Assembly: GCF_010501015.1 (NCBI RefSeq)
Contig: NZ_QVML01000002.1
Coordinates: 62,001-126,000, forward strand
From: Bacteroides sp. 214
GTDB lineage: Bacteria; Bacteroidota; Bacteroidia; Bacteroidales; Bacteroidaceae
Direction of reading: 5' to 3'
DNA: 64,000 nt
The notes below the pieces were generated by a model. That model did no database searches. It was not told the origin of the DNA and saw only the letters and a program-made list of their open reading frames with translations. Positions within the stretch are counted from its first letter, which is position 1. The number at the start of each line of letters is the position of its first letter. Positions 1 through 9,475 of the stretch are shown piece by piece. A program made the translations under genes and the position numbers.

Positions 1-36
1 TAAAAGCGGAGTCTTTTTTATAGAAATATATCTTAT

Positions 37-639
37 TTACTTAGCTGTATATCTGGTATTCAGGCCGTCAGCAATTTCTTTTGTGATGTTGTATGTAGGA
101 TCGCCATACAGTAGGTTGTCGAAACCTGTGTTGGTAATAATCATACTATATCCTTTTGTTTTGTTGTACTCTTTCAAGAATGAGTTGATAGAGTCGCGAA
201 GAATCACACTGTTCTTAGCATTTTCGTTTTGAAGTTCGGTTCTCAAACGATTTTGCAATGCTTGCAAGTCTTCCTGCTTTTTCATGATGCGGTTGTACTC
301 TTGTTGCATTCTTTCTTGAGAAGCAAATGCACCATTGTCGTGTTTGCGTTGAAACTCTTGTTGTTCCTTTTCCAATTCACGTCCTTTTTGATTCAGGGTA
401 GCTACAACATTTTCCTCTTTCTTCATCATCTCTTCAGTTACATCGTTCCAGAAGTGGTAGTTCAGTAGCAGTGTGTCGAGGTCGACAAAAGCAATTCGCA
501 TATCGGATGTTGCTACTGCTCCATTGCCCGAAACTGTTGCTGCTGTTGCCGGGTTTTCTGCTTTACCTGCACATTGAGCAAACATAAAAATGGTCATTAC
601 TGCCGCAACCACGTTCATGATGTAGTTTTTTCTCTTCAT
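37..639 (-). CDS. OmpH/Skp-family periplasmic chaperone-like lipoprotein
   Basis: 200 residues. A signal peptide ends in a lipobox-like stretch (FMFAQC, Cys23), so this is probably a membrane-anchored lipoprotein facing the periplasm. From about residue 48 (RIAFVDLDTLL) the protein follows the Skp/OmpH pattern: a short beta strand, a long charged coiled coil rich in Glu, Gln and Lys (about 65-150), then a closing beta region with the LLYGDPTYNIT segment. Family members hold unfolded outer-membrane proteins during transit; that role is inferred. It follows the small membrane-protein gene at 667-900 by 27 bp and is probably co-transcribed from the promoter near 921. The lipoprotein form differs from soluble Skp. 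Confidence 0.8.
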   Translation of the reverse strand: MKRKNYIMNVVAAVMTIFMFAQCAGKAENPATAATVSGNGAVATSDMRIAFVDLDTLLLNYHFWNDVTEEMMKKEENVVATLNQKGRELEKEQQEFQRKHDNGAFASQERMQQEYNRIMKKQEDLQALQNRLRTELQNENAKNSVILRDSINSFLKEYNKTKGYSMIITNTGFDNLLYGDPTYNITKEIADGLNTRYTAK

Positions 640-666
640 AATGTTTACAATATAATTTTTAATTAA

Positions 667-900
667 TTAGTTCAAACTGTTCTTTACGGTTTCTTCCATA
701 TCTTTGAAAGACCACTGGTTGCGTTTGCGTGCTTCGCGGTCTTGCGACTGAACGCATCCAATACCTTTCTCTCTCATTGCTTTGCTGCCGCTGATGTGCG
801 TGTTGGGAAACTTACCTTCTTTCGAAAAAAGAATCTTCACCCCGAGGAATACGAGGCAAATAGCAACAATTAACACACTTATCAGTATCGTATTAAGCAT
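667..900 (-). CDS. small single-pass membrane protein, conserved type
   Basis: 77 residues. The N-terminus is one hydrophobic helix (residues 1-24, ending in GVKILF), followed by a basic cytosolic tail with KFPNTHISGS, a CVQSQDREARKR stretch and WSFKDMEETV. I recognise it only as the kind of small Bacteroidales membrane protein annotated hypothetical; no function can be stated. It lies 27 bp upstream of the OmpH-like gene on the same strand and has a TATATTTG box just upstream of its start, which supports it as the first gene of a two-gene unit. Confidence 0.7.
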   Translation of the reverse strand: MLNTILISVLIVAICLVFLGVKILFSKEGKFPNTHISGSKAMREKGIGCVQSQDREARKRNQWSFKDMEETVKNSLN

Positions 901-920
901 TTCTTCTAACTTTGTGGGTG

Positions 921-928
921 CAAATATA
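921..928 (-). promoter_or_regulatory. -7 promoter box for the 900-37 unit
   Basis: The minus strand reads TATATTTG, an exact match to the Bacteroides -7 consensus TAnnTTTG, 20 bp upstream of the ATG at 900. No clear TTTG is found at the -33 distance. Confidence 0.5.
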
Positions 929-1058
929 TGCTTTTATAGGAACTCATCATCCTTTTTTACTATAAAAAAAAGGAAACGCTATTTGATAGTGCCTTCAAAT
1001 TAACCATATTTAGTAAATATTCTATATAGAAGCGTGTTATTTGCCTCACTAAAACAAA

Positions 1059-2525
1059 ATGATTATGAATAAAGCAACCTTAGAACCGGCGAGTGTGTTT
1101 CATTATTTTAAGGAAATATGCAACGTTCCCCGTCCTTCCAAACACGAAGAGAAAATTATCGCTTACCTGAAAACATTTGCTGCTGAACATCAGTTGGAGA
1201 TAAAAGTAGACAAGGTAGGCAATGTCCTGATAAAAAAGCCCGCGACTCCGGGTTATGAAAACCGAAAGACTGTGATTTTGCAGTCGCACGTAGATATGGT
1301 GTGCGAGAAGAACAGTGATGTAACTCACGATTTCTTAAAGGATCCTATCGAAATAGTGATAGACGGAGAGTGGATGAAAGCCAACGGAACCACTCTTGGA
1401 GCCGATAATGGTATTGGTGTGGCTACTCAACTAGCGTTGCTTGCTGCTAACGATTTGCAACATGGCCCCATTGAATGTCTCTTTACGATAGACGAAGAAA
1501 CTGGCTTGACAGGTGCATTTGCACTGGAACAGGGTTTTATGGAAGGTGATATTCTGTTAAATCTAGACTCTGAAGATGAAGGAGAAATCTTTATTGGGTG
1601 TGCCGGAGGAATGGACTCGGTAGGAAAATTTAACTATACGAATGTAGCTGTTCCTGAAGGATACTTTTTCTTCAAAGTTGGAGTATCGGGCTTGAAAGGC
1701 GGACATTCGGGTGGCGATATACATTTAGGACGTGGTAACGCGAATAAAATATTAAATCGTTTCTTGAGCTATACCGCAAAGAAATATGATTTTTATTTGT
1801 GTGAAATAGATGGTGGTAATCTGCGTAATGCTATCCCAAGAGAAGCGTATGCGCTGTGCGCTGTGCCTTTCGGTGCAAAAGAGTCTGTTCGGGTGGATTT
1901 GAATATCTTCACGGCTGATATGGAAAATGAAATAGGCGCGATAGAACCGGATTTGAAATTGACACTCGAATCGGAAACCCCACGTGCCACAGCCATCAAT
2001 CAGGATACGGTAAAACGTTTGCTGAAAACACTTTATGCAATTCCACACGGAGTGCAAGCGATGAGTAGCGATATCCCCGGACTGGTGGAAACTTCCACCA
2101 ATTTGGCCTCTGTTAAAATGCAAGAAGATCATATTATTAAAATAGAAACCAGCCAACGAAGTTCTATCCTTTCTGCCCGTAACGATATTGCCGACACTGT
2201 ACGTGCCGCGATGGAATTGGGAGGTGCCGAAGTGTCGTTTGGTGATGGATACCCCGGTTGGAAACCTAATCCGGATTCGGAAATACTCAAAGTGGCCGAA
2301 GCGTCCTATCTTCGTTTGTTTGGCACGAAGGCAAAAGTTATGGCTATTCATGCCGGTCTGGAATGTGGCCTATTCCTGGATAAGTATCCACATTTGGATA
2401 TGATCTCTTTTGGTCCTACTCTACGTGATGTGCACTCGCCAGACGAACGTATGGAGATTGCTACTGTAGCCAAATTCTGGAAACATCTGTTGGATATCTT
2501 GTTGAATATTCCAGAGAAAAAATAA
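1059..2525 (+). CDS. pepD: aminoacyl-histidine dipeptidase (peptidase D, M20 family)
   Basis: 488 residues, the usual PepD length. It should hydrolyse Xaa-His and other dipeptides in the cytosol with two metal ions. Visible M20C motifs: QSHVDMV (His77, Asp79), GADNGIG (Asp116), the catalytic Glu pair in TIDEETGL (146-147), NLDSEDEG (Asp170) and the C-terminal HAGLECG. A dimerisation lid lies between about 190 and 390. The start could be Met1 or Met3 (1065); either leaves the domain intact. A strong hairpin terminator follows at 2555-2586, so it is probably transcribed alone. Confidence 0.93.
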   Translation: MIMNKATLEPASVFHYFKEICNVPRPSKHEEKIIAYLKTFAAEHQLEIKVDKVGNVLIKKPATPGYENRKTVILQSHVDMVCEKNSDVTHDFLKDPIEIVIDGEWMKANGTTLGADNGIGVATQLALLAANDLQHGPIECLFTIDEETGLTGAFALEQGFMEGDILLNLDSEDEGEIFIGCAGGMDSVGKFNYTNVAVPEGYFFFKVGVSGLKGGHSGGDIHLGRGNANKILNRFLSYTAKKYDFYLCEIDGGNLRNAIPREAYALCAVPFGAKESVRVDLNIFTADMENEIGAIEPDLKLTLESETPRATAINQDTVKRLLKTLYAIPHGVQAMSSDIPGLVETSTNLASVKMQEDHIIKIETSQRSSILSARNDIADTVRAAMELGGAEVSFGDGYPGWKPNPDSEILKVAEASYLRLFGTKAKVMAIHAGLECGLFLDKYPHLDMISFGPTLRDVHSPDERMEIATVAKFWKHLLDILLNIPEKK

Positions 2526-2554
2526 TAATCAACGTGTTTTTACGTTTAGATAAG

Positions 2555-2586
2555 CGCGGAGTAGAAAAGTTTCTGCTCTGCGTTTA
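2555..2586 (+). terminator. intrinsic terminator after pepD
   Basis: A 13-bp stem (arms 2555-2567 and 2570-2582, two G-T wobbles) with a very short loop is followed by TTTATT. It lies between pepD and the next ATG at 2597, so the next coding region must start after it rather than at the earlier in-frame ATG at 2534. Confidence 0.7.
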
Positions 2587-2596
2587 TTGTATACGC

Positions 2597-4009
2597 ATGA
2601 AAAGAATATTTCTATATATACTATCTCTGTTCGTTGTACTCATTTCCTTTCAGGCATGTGATGACGACTCTATTTCTTCAAATCCTAACCATATGTTGTC
2701 GTTTTCTAACGATACACTGCGACTTGATACGATATTTACTAATATCAGAACATCCACTTATTTGCTGAAGGTGTATAACAAAAATAAGCAATCTGTTGTG
2801 GTTTCTTCGTTGGTATTGGCGGATGCTGCTAACTCAGGCTTTCGCATGAATGTGGATGGTATAAAAGGTAATTCCTTTTCGGATATTGAGATAAAGAGTA
2901 AAGATAGTCTCTATATATTCGTGGAGGCTACTCCGGAAGCTACTGAAGTTAACCATCCGTTTTTGATGAAAGACTCTATTGTGTTTATAACCAATACGGT
3001 TCGACAGGATGTTAAGCTGCTAGCTTACGCACAGAATGTGTATCCGTTTCGTGGTAAAGTAATAGAACGTGATACCACACTGACGGCTACTCGCCCTCTG
3101 CTGATTTACGACAGCCTATGTGTTGCCGAGAATGTTACATTAACGCTTCAGCCCGGCACTCAACTCTATTTTCATGATAAAGCAATCCTAAAAGTACGCG
3201 GTAGGATAAAAGCCGAAGGAACCATTGAAGCACCTGTGGTTTTGCGTGGCGACCGCACGGACAGGCTCTTTTCAAGTCTTCCGTACGACCGCCTGCCGGG
3301 ACAGTGGGAGGGGGTTGTTTTTTATCCCCTCAGTATGAATAACCATATTGAATATATGGAGCTTCGAGGGACTGTTAATGCCATTCGTTGCGAAGCTTCG
3401 GATGTGGAGCAAATCAAGCTGACAATCCTTAACTCGCGGATAACGCAAAGTTCCCGACAAGGGTTGGATATGACGATGTGTAAAGCTATCGTAGCCAACA
3501 CGGAGATTTCCAATGCAGGAGGTGATGTGGTGAGTTTGCTTGGTGGCGATTACGAATTTACACACTGCACACTTGCCAATTACTTTTCTTGGAATACGCG
3601 TAAAGGTGTAGCTCTTGCTATCAGTAATACACAAGCTAAGGAAAACTATCCGCTGTCGATGGCATCGTTTCGCAATTGTGTTATAGCTGGTTCTATGTCG
3701 GATGAACTGATGTGGAACCGCTCTTCGGACGAATCGGTTCCTTTTAATTATTACTTTTCTCATTGTCTCATAAACTCTCCCGAAGATAGCGGATCAACTA
3801 TTACTGAGGTTGTGTGGAAACGCGATGACCACTTTATGGAATTGGACAGGGCGATACAATTCTACGATTTTCGTTTAGGAGAAGGTTCGGCAGCTATTAA
3901 TATCGGATCGCTCATTGATGCTGCAAACTATCCTACGGATAGAAATGGCGAATCTCGCATTAGTGACGAGGCACCGGATGCCGGTTGCTGCGAATGGCAA
4001 GGGATGTAA
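2597..4009 (+). CDS. secreted lipoprotein with right-handed beta-helix-like region
   Basis: 470 residues from the ATG at 2597. The frame is open from 2534, but the first 21 codons overlap the pepD terminator hairpin and the signal peptide begins at MKRIFLY. The lipobox is LISFQAC (Cys21) followed by an Asp-rich tether, typical of surface or outer-membrane lipoproteins in this phylum. An N-terminal beta domain (about 30-175) precedes a region (about 180-400) with repeated V-x-x-x-x-I and N-x-x-I-x-x-A patterns like a parallel beta-helix, then a PDAGCCEW-type end near the C-terminus. Function unknown. Its stop overlaps the next start (TAATG), indicating translational coupling. Confidence 0.8.
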   Translation: MKRIFLYILSLFVVLISFQACDDDSISSNPNHMLSFSNDTLRLDTIFTNIRTSTYLLKVYNKNKQSVVVSSLVLADAANSGFRMNVDGIKGNSFSDIEIKSKDSLYIFVEATPEATEVNHPFLMKDSIVFITNTVRQDVKLLAYAQNVYPFRGKVIERDTTLTATRPLLIYDSLCVAENVTLTLQPGTQLYFHDKAILKVRGRIKAEGTIEAPVVLRGDRTDRLFSSLPYDRLPGQWEGVVFYPLSMNNHIEYMELRGTVNAIRCEASDVEQIKLTILNSRITQSSRQGLDMTMCKAIVANTEISNAGGDVVSLLGGDYEFTHCTLANYFSWNTRKGVALAISNTQAKENYPLSMASFRNCVIAGSMSDELMWNRSSDESVPFNYYFSHCLINSPEDSGSTITEVVWKRDDHFMELDRAIQFYDFRLGEGSAAINIGSLIDAANYPTDRNGESRISDEAPDAGCCEWQGM

Positions 4010-5034
4010 TGGCTAAATACCTTACCTTTTATTTGCTTTTCCTTTTTCTTTTTTCCCCGGTTAGTGGGCAGGAATTGGAGTCATTCAAAGTTGTTTTTTG
4101 GAATGTGGAGAATTTATTTGATGTGGAGAAAGATTCGCTCAAAGATGATAGTGAGTTTCTTCCCACTTCAATTCGGCGTTGGCATTATGGGCGTTACAAA
4201 GAGAAACTGGCGAATGTTGCGCGTACAATAGTTGCTATTGGTGAGTGGCAACCACCTGCATTAGTTGGTTTATGCGAAGTAGAGAATGCCAACGTCATGA
4301 ATCATCTTACCAAGTATGCTTCGCTTAGTGAATTAGGATATCGCTATATAATGACTGACTCGCCTGATCGTAGGGGAATTGATGTTGCGCTACTTTATCA
4401 ACGGGAGCGGTTCAAACTAATTGGTAGCCAATCTATACGAGTAGCTGTAAACAAGCCAACGCGTGATATTCTCCATGCAACCGGGTTGTTGGCTACGGGC
4501 GATACTGTAGATGTTTTTGTGGGGCATTTTTCATCTCGTTCCGGTGGAGAAAAAGAGACCGAACCATTACGCCTGGAAGCAGCAAGAACCATGCGAAGTG
4601 CGATTGACAGCCTGTTTACTATTCGTGTTTATCCGAAAATTATCGTCATGGGCGATTTTAACGATTATCCTACCAATAAGTCTGTTGCTACAATACTACA
4701 AACTCATACCCCAACAGACTCCATTATTGATAATGCTTTGTATCATGTTTTGGCACGCAAAGCCACAGACAAGAACTACGGGTCGCACAAATATCAGGGT
4801 AAATGGGGCTTGCTTGACCATCTCATTGTTTCGGGTGCATTGCTAAGACAAACGAACGCTGTTTATACTACAGAAGAGAAAGCAGGAGTTATTCGTTTCC
4901 CGTTTTTACTGACTCCTGATACCAAGTACGGCGGTGACCAACCGCTTCGTACCTATTATGGAATGAAATACCAAGGTGGTTTTAGCGACCACTTGCCGGT
5001 AATGATGGAGCTTGTTATGAAGGTGGAGTATTGA
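4009..5034 (+). CDS. secreted endonuclease/exonuclease/phosphatase-family protein
   Basis: 341 residues from the ATG at 4009, which overlaps the previous stop by one base (TAATG). Earlier in-frame ATGs at 3985 and 3994 would add 8 or 5 residues ahead of a clean signal peptide ending in SPVSGQ, so 4009 is preferred. The EEP fold is evident: FWNVENLFD (metal Asn32/Glu34), GLCEVEN, GDFNDYP and the terminal SDHLPVMM catalytic Asp-His pair. It could act on nucleic acid or on a phosphodiester; the sequence does not decide. Its stop directly abuts the stop of the convergent GH92 gene. Confidence 0.85.
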   Translation: MAKYLTFYLLFLFLFSPVSGQELESFKVVFWNVENLFDVEKDSLKDDSEFLPTSIRRWHYGRYKEKLANVARTIVAIGEWQPPALVGLCEVENANVMNHLTKYASLSELGYRYIMTDSPDRRGIDVALLYQRERFKLIGSQSIRVAVNKPTRDILHATGLLATGDTVDVFVGHFSSRSGGEKETEPLRLEAARTMRSAIDSLFTIRVYPKIIVMGDFNDYPTNKSVATILQTHTPTDSIIDNALYHVLARKATDKNYGSHKYQGKWGLLDHLIVSGALLRQTNAVYTTEEKAGVIRFPFLLTPDTKYGGDQPLRTYYGMKYQGGFSDHLPVMMELVMKVEY

Positions 5035-7227
5035 TTAAGGTCTATCTTCTTCTGCTATGCCAAACGTCGTAGATGGTTCGCTTCCCATGTAAAACTCCAA
5101 TTTGCCACCCGATACTATATCTTCGTGTATAATATACGACTTTGTATATGATTTGCCGTTTAACTTCACCCGTTGAATATATTTATTCTTGTCACTATTG
5201 TTGTGTGCAATAATAGTAAATGTTTTATCGTTTCCTACCTTCACTGTAATCTCGTCGAAGAGCGGACTGCCAAACACATATACTCCACCAGCAGGAGCTA
5301 CCTGATACAACCCCCACGATGATAAAATATACCATGCCGACATTTGTCCCACATCTTCGTTTCCGCAAAGTCCGTCGGGAGTGTCGTCGTATAATTCGGT
5401 AAGAATTTGACGTGCTTTCTCGGCACTCTTCCATTGCTGACCCACAAACGGATACATATATATAATGTGGTGACTGGGCTCGTTGCCATGTGCATATTGT
5501 CCTATTAATCCTGAGATGTCTGGTGATGCGTGTTCACCAAGATCACCTGTGATAGTAAATAATGAATCGAGTTTAGTGATAAATGCTTCTTCACTGCCAA
5601 ATAAACCGATCAATCCGTGTACATCGTGTGGCACTAACCAAGTGTATTGCCACGCGTTCCCTTCTGTATAATCGTTGGTTCTGTGTGCGGCATGAAACGG
5701 GTTGAACGGCTCGCTAAATGTTTTTTCGGCAGATAAGGCACGCATAAAGTTGGTATTCTTATCAAAATAGTAAGTGTAACTCTTACTTCGCTCCATAAAG
5801 TAGGTGTAGTCTTCTTCTTTATTCAAAAGTTTAGCAATCTGTGCCACACACCAATCTGCCAAGGCATATTCCAATCCTTTCGCTACTGTTTCGTGAGTTG
5901 GCTCTTTATCGAAAGGTATATAACCATATTCTTTAAGTGATCCCAGCGAGCGTTCTTCGAGCATTGCAGAAGTTTTCATAGCGTGGTAGGCTGCTTCTTT
6001 ATTTTCTACAAAGCCCTTCAATACTAAGTCGGCAAGAACAGGAATACCCGGATTACCTACCATGCAATTGGTTTCGTTGCCCATCAGATGCCATACAGGG
6101 AGTTTGCCCTGCTGTTCAAAGATATGTAATATTGTTTGCGCATAATCTTTCTGAACTTCAGGATGAATAATTGTAGCTAAAGGATGTGCTGCTCTGTATG
6201 TGTCCCAAAGTGAGAACGTGGTGTAATTAACGAAGTCTGCGCCTCTATATACCACTCCGTCTGCTCCGCGATAATCACCGTTCACATCGCAAAAGATAGA
6301 AGGGGCAATGAGTGAATGATAGAGTGCAGTATAGTATATATTCTTGTATTTCGTTTGTTTTGTTTTGGCAACAGCTTTGTTTAATTCTTCGTTCCATATT
6401 TGGTTGGCTTGTGCGTAAACTTCTTCAAAATTCCACCCCGGAATCTCTGTTTCGCGATTTAATTGAGCATTGGCAGTGCTGACGGGAGATAATCCAACCT
6501 TTACTACCACACACTCTTCTTCTTGTGTCATATCAAAGAATACTTCCGTAAATTCACAACTGGATGATGTGATAAACTTGGTAATAGGTTGTGAAAAGAT
6601 AGCGTTGAAATATACTTCCTGATGCTCTGCCCAACCGCGCGATTTGCGGTAGCCGGAGATAACGGTATCGTTCTCTTGAATAATATATGCCTCGGTCATG
6701 TTATCCCAACCAATGCCACGTTTTAAATCAACCACAATACGGGCTTGGTCGGTTGGCGGAAAGAAATAGCGGTGCATGCCTACGCGAGCTGTAGCGGTTA
6801 GTTCCACAGCAATATCAGCTTCGGGCATCCATACGGAGTAATAGCCCGGCTTGGCTATTTCGAATTTACGTTCAAAGGAGTATGCCCTTCGGCCGTCGGT
6901 GGCGGGCATGAAGGTTATGTCGCCCAAGTCTCCGATGCCTGTTCCACTAAGGTGCAGGTGGCTAAACCCTACGATAATTGAATCACTATAATGATATCCC
7001 GAACACCAATCCCACCCACGGGTGTTTTGTGTAGGTCCCAATTGCACAAAACCTCGAGGTACATTAGCTCCAAGGAATACATGTCCATGTCCACCTGTTC
7101 CAATATGCGGTTTAACGTATTGCGTCAAGTTGTAGAACTCGGTTTTATTCGTGTTGCATGCTATAAAGCATATTGTGGTAAGCATGAACAAAAAGAGATA
7201 ACCGTAGTGTTTCGCTTGGATTTTCAT
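5035..7227 (-). CDS. GH92 family alpha-mannosidase lipoprotein
   Basis: 730 residues. The signal peptide ends in a lipobox (CFIAC, Cys24). The GH92 N-terminal beta-sandwich shows PHIGTGGHGHVFLGA and GWDWCSGYHYSD, and the (alpha/alpha)6 catalytic domain carries FSLWDTYRAAHPL, HLMGNETNCMVG, THETVAKGLEYALADW, EGNAWQYTW, GNEPSHH and CGNEDVGQMSAWY. Family members are Ca-dependent exo-alpha-mannosidases that trim host or fungal N-glycans; the linkage specificity cannot be read here. It follows dnaX by 30 bp, an unusual partner that suggests chance readthrough rather than shared function. Confidence 0.92.
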   Translation of the reverse strand: MKIQAKHYGYLFLFMLTTICFIACNTNKTEFYNLTQYVKPHIGTGGHGHVFLGANVPRGFVQLGPTQNTRGWDWCSGYHYSDSIIVGFSHLHLSGTGIGDLGDITFMPATDGRRAYSFERKFEIAKPGYYSVWMPEADIAVELTATARVGMHRYFFPPTDQARIVVDLKRGIGWDNMTEAYIIQENDTVISGYRKSRGWAEHQEVYFNAIFSQPITKFITSSSCEFTEVFFDMTQEEECVVVKVGLSPVSTANAQLNRETEIPGWNFEEVYAQANQIWNEELNKAVAKTKQTKYKNIYYTALYHSLIAPSIFCDVNGDYRGADGVVYRGADFVNYTTFSLWDTYRAAHPLATIIHPEVQKDYAQTILHIFEQQGKLPVWHLMGNETNCMVGNPGIPVLADLVLKGFVENKEAAYHAMKTSAMLEERSLGSLKEYGYIPFDKEPTHETVAKGLEYALADWCVAQIAKLLNKEEDYTYFMERSKSYTYYFDKNTNFMRALSAEKTFSEPFNPFHAAHRTNDYTEGNAWQYTWLVPHDVHGLIGLFGSEEAFITKLDSLFTITGDLGEHASPDISGLIGQYAHGNEPSHHIIYMYPFVGQQWKSAEKARQILTELYDDTPDGLCGNEDVGQMSAWYILSSWGLYQVAPAGGVYVFGSPLFDEITVKVGNDKTFTIIAHNNSDKNKYIQRVKLNGKSYTKSYIIHEDIVSGGKLEFYMGSEPSTTFGIAEEDRP

Positions 7228-7257
7228 GACTCGTTCGTTTGGAAAGTATGGTGATAA

Positions 7258-9033
7258 TTAATAAAGCTCTAAACCGAATTCATTTTTCAGGTCAATCAAC
7301 GCATCGTTGATTATAGCCATTTGCTGGAATCTTTCTCCGCGAGATAAGACTTTCTTTTTATCTTCGGTTGTACTGATGCGAAAATATAATGTAATCTGTT
7401 TGTTCCTCAGATGTTTGCGTAGATAGCTCTCGATAGCAGGCTTCAATGGTACAAACAAGTTCTTAACAAAATCATTCTCTAATACGAACTCAAAAGAAAC
7501 ATCATCAATCAATTTGATATGTGCGTGTTTCATGCGATCTGCAAGTGCTTTGTCATCTTGTGGTAGTTCGGAGGCAAAGGCTTGCCAATGGAGATTCAAA
7601 TTTACTTCATCAATAGGATAATCTTTTTCAGGTTCAGATGGTATGACTGCTTGTGTAGTCTGCATTATTTGTTCCGGAGCAGTATTCTTCTTTGCCTGAC
7701 GAATACTTATCTGCGAAGCACTGATAACCGGTATCTTCTTTTCCGTTGTGGTTTTAGTGCTCTTCAAGATATCCGGCATTTTGTGTGCCGGTTGTGGCGT
7801 GGCTGTTACTGATTGAGGTTTTTCAGTTGCTACCGGTTGCTGTGTACTTGCTGTAGCCTGTGGCTGCTGAGCTGCTGCAGGCTTGAAAATTGGTTTTATA
7901 AGTTCAGTAGGGCGACGCCCATGAGATACATCTTCGCCCTCAGCGGTAAGCTGTGCTACCTGTATGAGGGTCAGTTCAACCAATAACCGCTTGTTCTTGC
8001 TGGTGCGGTAGTTCATGTCGCAATCATTGCACAATTTTATGGCTTTGTAAATGAACGGTAGCGGACATTTCTGTGCTTGCACTTGATAGCGATCGCGTAT
8101 GCTGGCTCCAACTTCGAGCAGTGGTAATGTTACAGGATCTTTGCTTACCAACAGATCGCGGAAGTGCGACGACAAACCGGTAACAAAATGGCTTCCTTCA
8201 AATCCATTATTCAATACATCATTGAAAAGCAGCATTGACTCCATAACGTTGTTCTCCAATAAGAAGTCTGTCAGGCGGAAGTAATATTCATAATCCAACA
8301 CATTGAGGTTCTCAATGGCGCTTTGGTAAGTTATCTTCCCACCGGTAAAACTCACTACTTGGTCAAAGATGGATAGTGCGTCACGCATTCCACCATCCGC
8401 TTTGAGTGCAATGACATTCAAAGCCTCGGGTTCGGCAGTGACACTTTCTTTTTGTGCTACGTACATCAGGTGGCTAACCGTGTCTTCTACGCTGATGCGA
8501 TTAAAATCGTATATCTGACAGCGAGAAAGAATAGTTGGGATTATTTTATGCTTCTCTGTTGTAGCCAGAATAAAAATGGCATGATGCGGTGGCTCCTCAA
8601 GTGTCTTAAGGAAGGCATTAAATGCAGAAGCTGACAGCATGTGCACCTCATCAATAATATAAACTTTGTATTTGCCAATTTGCGGTGGTATGCGTACTTG
8701 GTCTACCAGTTGACGAATGTCATCCACAGAGTTGTTGGATGCGGCATCCAGTTCGTGTATGTTGTATGAGCGCTGCTCGTTGAAAGCCACACACGATTCG
8801 CATGTGTTACACGCTTCGCCGTCTGCGGTAGGGGTCATACAGTTAATGGTTTTCGCAAAGATGCGTGCACAAGTTGTTTTACCCACTCCACGTGGCCCAC
8901 AAAAGAGGTATGCGTGTGCTAACTTATGTGTGGCGATTGCATTTTTTAGCGTGGTAGTTAGCGCTTTTTGCCCTACTACCGACTCAAAAGTAGAAGGACG
9001 GTATTTTCGGGCGGATACGATATAGTTTTCCAT
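7258..9033 (-). CDS. dnaX: DNA polymerase III subunit gamma/tau
   Basis: 591 residues from MENYIVSARKYRP (ATG at 9033). The frame is open to 9093, but a TAnnTTTG box at 9067-9074 places transcription start after that ATG. The clamp-loader ATPase has Walker A GPRGVGKT (46-53), a zinc module with Cys65, 75, 78 and 81, Walker B YIIDEVH (125-131) and sensor motif SRC (170-172). The tau-like C-terminus holds a Gln/Ala/Pro/Thr-rich linker (about 385-490) and an end domain that would bind the polymerase. I saw no obvious slippery heptamer making a short gamma form. Confidence 0.95.
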   Translation of the reverse strand: MENYIVSARKYRPSTFESVVGQKALTTTLKNAIATHKLAHAYLFCGPRGVGKTTCARIFAKTINCMTPTADGEACNTCESCVAFNEQRSYNIHELDAASNNSVDDIRQLVDQVRIPPQIGKYKVYIIDEVHMLSASAFNAFLKTLEEPPHHAIFILATTEKHKIIPTILSRCQIYDFNRISVEDTVSHLMYVAQKESVTAEPEALNVIALKADGGMRDALSIFDQVVSFTGGKITYQSAIENLNVLDYEYYFRLTDFLLENNVMESMLLFNDVLNNGFEGSHFVTGLSSHFRDLLVSKDPVTLPLLEVGASIRDRYQVQAQKCPLPFIYKAIKLCNDCDMNYRTSKNKRLLVELTLIQVAQLTAEGEDVSHGRRPTELIKPIFKPAAAQQPQATASTQQPVATEKPQSVTATPQPAHKMPDILKSTKTTTEKKIPVISASQISIRQAKKNTAPEQIMQTTQAVIPSEPEKDYPIDEVNLNLHWQAFASELPQDDKALADRMKHAHIKLIDDVSFEFVLENDFVKNLFVPLKPAIESYLRKHLRNKQITLYFRISTTEDKKKVLSRGERFQQMAIINDALIDLKNEFGLELY

Positions 9034-9066
9034 AATAATTGGATAATGCTTATTGTGAGTTTCATG

Positions 9067-9074
9067 CAAACTTA
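9067..9074 (-). promoter_or_regulatory. -7 promoter box for dnaX
   Basis: The minus strand reads TAAGTTTG, an exact TAnnTTTG match 33 bp upstream of the dnaX ATG at 9033. The -33 region has no good TTTG. Confidence 0.5.
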
Positions 9075-9143
9075 CGGAAAAAATAGGTAACATGGATTGA
9101 AAATAATATAAAACATTACTTCCATTCTTTGTCCTAAAAATGC

Positions 9144-9151
9144 TATCTTTG
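9144..9151 (+). promoter_or_regulatory. -7 promoter box for the FtsB/DivIC-like gene
   Basis: TATCTTTG matches the Bacteroides -7 consensus 27 bp before the ATG at 9179. The -33 element is weak. Confidence 0.5.
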
Positions 9152-9178
9152 GCGAATTGTTATTAAACTTCGTTGTGT

Positions 9179-9475
9179 ATGAGCAAATTGACCTCTTTAT
9201 GGAGCATTGTGCGGAAGCACAAATACCTGATTACCGTTGTGGGTTTTCTGGTGCTCATTGTTTTTATTGATGAAAACAGTCTTGTACGTCGCGCTAAGTA
9301 TGAAGTGCAAATAAGGGAAATGAGACAAGAAATAGAGAAGTACAAAGCTGCTTACGAGGAAAGCACCGAGCGACTAAATGAGTTGATGACTAATCCAGAG
9401 GCAATAGAGCGCATTGCCCGAGAAAAATACCTGATGAAAAAGCCCAACGAAGATATATTTGTAACCCCACGCTGA
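9179..9475 (+). CDS. FtsB/DivIC-like septum formation initiator
   Basis: 98 residues from ATG 9179; a TTG at 9173 would add two residues and is not needed. Layout fits the family: a short cytosolic N-terminus, one transmembrane helix (about 17-31, YLITVVGFLVLIVF), then a coiled coil (about 37-75) and the PEAIERIAREKYLMKKPNED segment near the C-terminus that is the FtsB/DivIC signature. It should sit in the divisome with FtsL- and FtsQ-like partners in the periplasm. The stop overlaps the start of the next gene by one base, so the two are probably translationally coupled. Confidence 0.88.
   Translation: MSKLTSLWSIVRKHKYLITVVGFLVLIVFIDENSLVRRAKYEVQIREMRQEIEKYKAAYEESTERLNELMTNPEAIERIAREKYLMKKPNEDIFVTPR

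Noticed and set aside
1-36. Possible right half of a plus-strand terminator (GCGGAGTCTTTTTT)
   Set aside because: The left arm would lie outside the window, so it cannot be verified.
1752-2351. 199-residue antisense frame inside pepD
   Set aside because: Shadow of pepD codon bias; no family resemblance and no start context.
3272-3763. 163-residue antisense frame inside the beta-helix lipoprotein gene
   Set aside because: Shadow frame; composition rich in Arg, His and Cys without domain pattern.
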